From contig WHTS01000005.1 in the NCBI GenBank assembly GCA_009377585.1, positions 48,725 through 112,724 on the forward strand: DNA of 64,000 nt, read 5' to 3'. Source of the DNA: Betaproteobacteria bacterium. Lineage in GTDB: Bacteria; Pseudomonadota; Gammaproteobacteria; Burkholderiales; WYBJ01. The position numbers and the translations under genes are program-made. Below, piece after piece: positions 61,799-64,000 of the stretch (position 1 is the first letter of the stretch; each line of letters opens with the position of its first letter). The notes beneath the pieces were generated by a model. It saw only the letters and a program-made list of their open reading frames with translations, ran no database searches and was not told where the DNA came from.

Positions 61799-61845
61799 CA
61801 GGTTTTCCCTCACCCCCGGCCCCTCTCCCGGAGGGAGAGGGGAGA
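61799..61845. repeat. CCCTCTCCCGGAGGGAGAGGG interspersed hairpin
   Basis: Contains a near-perfect palindrome CCTCTCCCGGAGGGAGAGG preceded by CCCTCACCCC. A partial GGAGGGAGAGG copy lies at 53638-53650. A widespread intergenic repeat in high-GC genomes. Confidence 0.65.
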
Positions 61846-62004
61846 GCGGAGCATTCGCTCATCGGGAAATCGAGAAATCCGCTATGCGGTTCGATTCTCC
61901 TATCGGATCGTTATAGGATACGCTGGGCTTGGGGTGCGATCTCGCCTGCGTCCGCGGAGTAGAATGGCCGCGCCGTCACACCCGCCCAACGTCGAGGAGA
62001 AGCC

Positions 62005-63105
62005 ATGAAAATCACCGATGCCAAGGTACGTATCGTTCGCCTGCCCGCCGACGAGCCGCTCGCCGGAGGTCCTTCGGTCCCCGGCGCCGTGCGCGAGCTC
62101 GTCACGCTCGAGCTTCGTACCGATCAAGGCATCGAGGGCGTGGGCATCACCTTCTTCGGCGCGGCGATCACGCGGGCGCTGGCCGCGGCAGTGGAAGACC
62201 TGGCCGCGGCTGCCAAGGGTCAGGATCCGCTCAACATCGAAGGCGTCATCGGCAAGCTGCGCGCCGCGGCCGGCAATTCGGGCCCGGGCGGCATCCTGCA
62301 GCTGGCGCTGTCCGCGATCGACACCGCGCTCTGGGACATCAAGGGCAAAGCGTTGAGCCAGCCGGTCTGGGCGCTCGCCGGAGGCTACCGGCCGCGCGTG
62401 CCGACCTATGCCAGCGGCGCGCTCATGCGCACCTTCCCGCTCGATCACATCGTGAAGGCCGGACCGAAGCTCAAGGAAAAGGGCTTCCGGCAGATGAAGA
62501 CGCAGCTCGGCGGCGGAGGCCTCCGTCCCGAGCAGGAAGTCGAGCGCATCAAGCGCATGCGCGAGGCCGTGGGCTTCGACACCGATCTCATGTGCGACAT
62601 CAACCAGCTCTGGAGCGTGCACCAGGCGATCGACATCGGCAGCCGCATCGAATCCGAGCGCCTGTTCTGGCTCGAGGACGTGACCACGTGCGACGACTAT
62701 GCCGGGCTCGCACGCGTCACGCGGGCACTGTCCACGCCGATCGCCGGCGGCGAGTACGTCTACGGATCCGTTCCGTTCCGGCACATGCTGGAAGCGCGCT
62801 CGGTGGACATCGTCATGATCGATCTGGTGCGCGCCGGCGGGCCGACGGGGCTGCTCAAGATCGCCGGCATGGCACAGGCGTTCAACCTGCCGGTGGTGAG
62901 CCACCTAGTGCCCGAATTCCAGGTGCACCTCATCGCCGCGATTCCGAACGGGCTCACGGTCGAATACATGCCGTGGTCGGCCGCGTTGTGGAAGGAAGTC
63001 CCGACGGTCGACAAGGCGAGCGGCGATCTCATCGTGCCGCAGAAGCCGGGGTTCGGGCTCGAGTTCGATCAGAAGGTGCTGGAGAAGTACGGCGCCACGT
63101 CCTGA
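62005..63105 (+). CDS. Enolase-superfamily (mandelate racemase-like) protein
   Basis: 366 aa with the capping domain (residues 1-125) and TIM barrel. Metal ligands: Asp in MCDINQLW, Glu in LEDVT and Glu in GGEYV. Catalytic residues: Lys in QMKTQLGG (the second position is Gln where mandelate racemase has Lys, KxQ) and His in SHLVPE as second base. Sugar acid dehydratase or racemase activity is likely; substrate unassigned. Stand-alone, divergent from aspA. Confidence 0.85.
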   Translation: MKITDAKVRIVRLPADEPLAGGPSVPGAVRELVTLELRTDQGIEGVGITFFGAAITRALAAAVEDLAAAAKGQDPLNIEGVIGKLRAAAGNSGPGGILQLALSAIDTALWDIKGKALSQPVWALAGGYRPRVPTYASGALMRTFPLDHIVKAGPKLKEKGFRQMKTQLGGGGLRPEQEVERIKRMREAVGFDTDLMCDINQLWSVHQAIDIGSRIESERLFWLEDVTTCDDYAGLARVTRALSTPIAGGEYVYGSVPFRHMLEARSVDIVMIDLVRAGGPTGLLKIAGMAQAFNLPVVSHLVPEFQVHLIAAIPNGLTVEYMPWSAALWKEVPTVDKASGDLIVPQKPGFGLEFDQKVLEKYGATS

Positions 63106-63186
63106 GCCGACCCTACTTCACGACCTCGATATCGGTGCGCCCGGCAACCCGTCTCGCACGCCACGGCCTCGCCTCGGTCTGGTTGT

Positions 63187-63999
63187 TCATGCGCGCCGCG
63201 CCGGTGATGTGTCGCCGTCGATGCGACCCTCGTAGCGCGTTTGCGCGAACGCGCTGCCCGCCTCTTCGGTCAGCGTAAAAGTAATTCGGTCGCCCTCGAG
63301 CTTCATGTCGCGCAAGTAAGCGATGCTCGTCTTCGCGCTCGCGGTCCCGCTGATGAACTGGAACTTCTGCTCAACCTTCATCTCGTATTCGCGGGTGAAA
63401 CCGATGCCGTCGTGATGCCAGCGCCACGTTCCCATTGCGCTAGCGGGCACGACCCAATAGTGGACCGTGAGCCCGTTGACCTGCGCGACCGCATCCGGCT
63501 GCCACTCACCCATGTGAAACGAATAAGTCACCACGCGCGAGCCCGGCTTCATCTGCCGCAGCAGTTGCGGGCGCACGCGCACATTGAGGTGCGGCGGCAG
63601 AAGGTAGGCCGTGAGCACCGAGGCGGGAGAAAGGTCGGTCTGGAACATGTCCTGCACCCGGAACTGCGCCCGATCGGAGATCCCGAGGCGTTGCGCCTCC
63701 TCGTTCGAGACCTGCACCAGGTCCTTGTTGAGATCGACGCCGAAGCCCTTCGCGCCGCGCTTGGCCGCGGCGATGACGATGCGCCCGTCGCCCGAGCCCA
63801 GGTCGATGACGAAATCGTTCGCCGTCACTTTCGCCATGTCGAGCATGAGCTCGACGACGGCCGGTGGCGTCGGCACCCAGACCACGTCCTTGCCCGGCAT
63901 GCCGATCACGGGCTCGAAGACATATTCGGGCTTGGCCGCGGGCTGCTGCGCATGGGATGCCGGAACCGCGCACACGGCGAGCAGCGCACACGCGCGCAA
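63187..63999 (-). CDS. Periplasmic SAM-dependent methyltransferase-like protein, 5' end outside window
   Basis: 270 codons visible; the first visible codons already read as a signal peptide core (CALLAVCAVPASHAQ), with no ATG, so translation starts beyond 64,000. The fold has FVIDLGSGDGRIVIAAAKRG (motif I), GVDLNKDLV (acid) and YLLPPHLN, followed by a beta-rich C-terminal domain (TIWRWHHDG-like GTWRWHHDGIGFTREYEMKV). Exported proteins with this methyltransferase fold are odd because SAM is cytosolic, yet such proteins recur in proteobacteria. Substrate unknown. Confidence 0.8.
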   Translation of the reverse strand: MRACALLAVCAVPASHAQQPAAKPEYVFEPVIGMPGKDVVWVPTPPAVVELMLDMAKVTANDFVIDLGSGDGRIVIAAAKRGAKGFGVDLNKDLVQVSNEEAQRLGISDRAQFRVQDMFQTDLSPASVLTAYLLPPHLNVRVRPQLLRQMKPGSRVVTYSFHMGEWQPDAVAQVNGLTVHYWVVPASAMGTWRWHHDGIGFTREYEMKVEQKFQFISGTASAKTSIAYLRDMKLEGDRITFTLTEEAGSAFAQTRYEGRIDGDTSPARRA

Positions 64000-64000
64000 G

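Overview
The window is GC-rich, densely coding DNA from a Gram-negative bacterium, most likely a betaproteobacterium related to Burkholderiales/Nitrosomonadales-type lineages. This rests on a TctC (Bug) solute receptor, a lipid A/Kdo block (exbBD-like, lpxK, trm112-like, kdsB, adk), a fused pntA with pntB, a PPi-dependent phosphofructokinase beside a membrane pyrophosphatase, and AMIN-type amiC next to tsaE and mutL-miaA. No rRNA, tRNA or CRISPR array was recognised.

Layout. 0.1-1.2 kb: a beta-hydroxyacid dehydrogenase and a small membrane protein. 1.35-7.4 kb: what I read as a decayed chromosomal integron. Minus-strand single-gene or toxin-antitoxin units (methyltransferase, M23 peptidase, methyltransferase, MazEF-like pair, XRE antitoxin with broken RelE-like toxin, cold-shock/DUF1294 protein) are separated by 71-81 bp imperfect palindromes with attC features. 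They end at a broken IS110-family element and, beyond it on the plus strand, the last 63 codons of an integron integrase. Divergent integrase and cassettes is the classic integron layout. A second pair of the same palindromes frames two more cassette-like genes at 59.3-60.3 kb. 7.6-13.5 kb: dienelactone-hydrolase family protein, orphan ethanolamine ammonia-lyase (eutBC), TctC receptor. 12.6-19.4 kb: heterotetrameric sarcosine oxidase genes soxBDAG followed in the same direction by DUF3750 and LOG-family genes. 19.4-31.8 kb: methyltransferase, queG, tsaE, amiC, DUF3047 lipoprotein, pntAB, mutL, miaA, xseA. 32.2-41.0 kb: exbB/exbD, a WaaA-like protein, lpxK, trm112-like, kdsB, adk, pfp, hppA. 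41.2-47.4 kb: gamma carbonic anhydrase; an eroded ABC importer locus in which an MFS gene is fused to a solute-binding protein and the permease has lost its first half; glpK. 48.1-53.6 kb: succinyl-CoA-ligase-like pair, MmgE/PrpD protein and divergent acyl-CoA dehydrogenase. 53.7-64 kb: dusA, PhzF, an alpha/beta hydrolase lacking the nucleophile, small enzymes, the second attC cluster, an aspartase, an enolase-superfamily protein and a secreted methyltransferase cut by the window end.

Themes. Central metabolism looks PPi-aware (PPi-PFK plus H+-PPase) and amine/C1-oriented (ethanolamine, sarcosine). Envelope assembly genes form the conserved core. Genome decay is concentrated in two places: the integron and the MFS/ABC transporter locus. 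All functional assignments are from reading motifs by eye; no database search was run.
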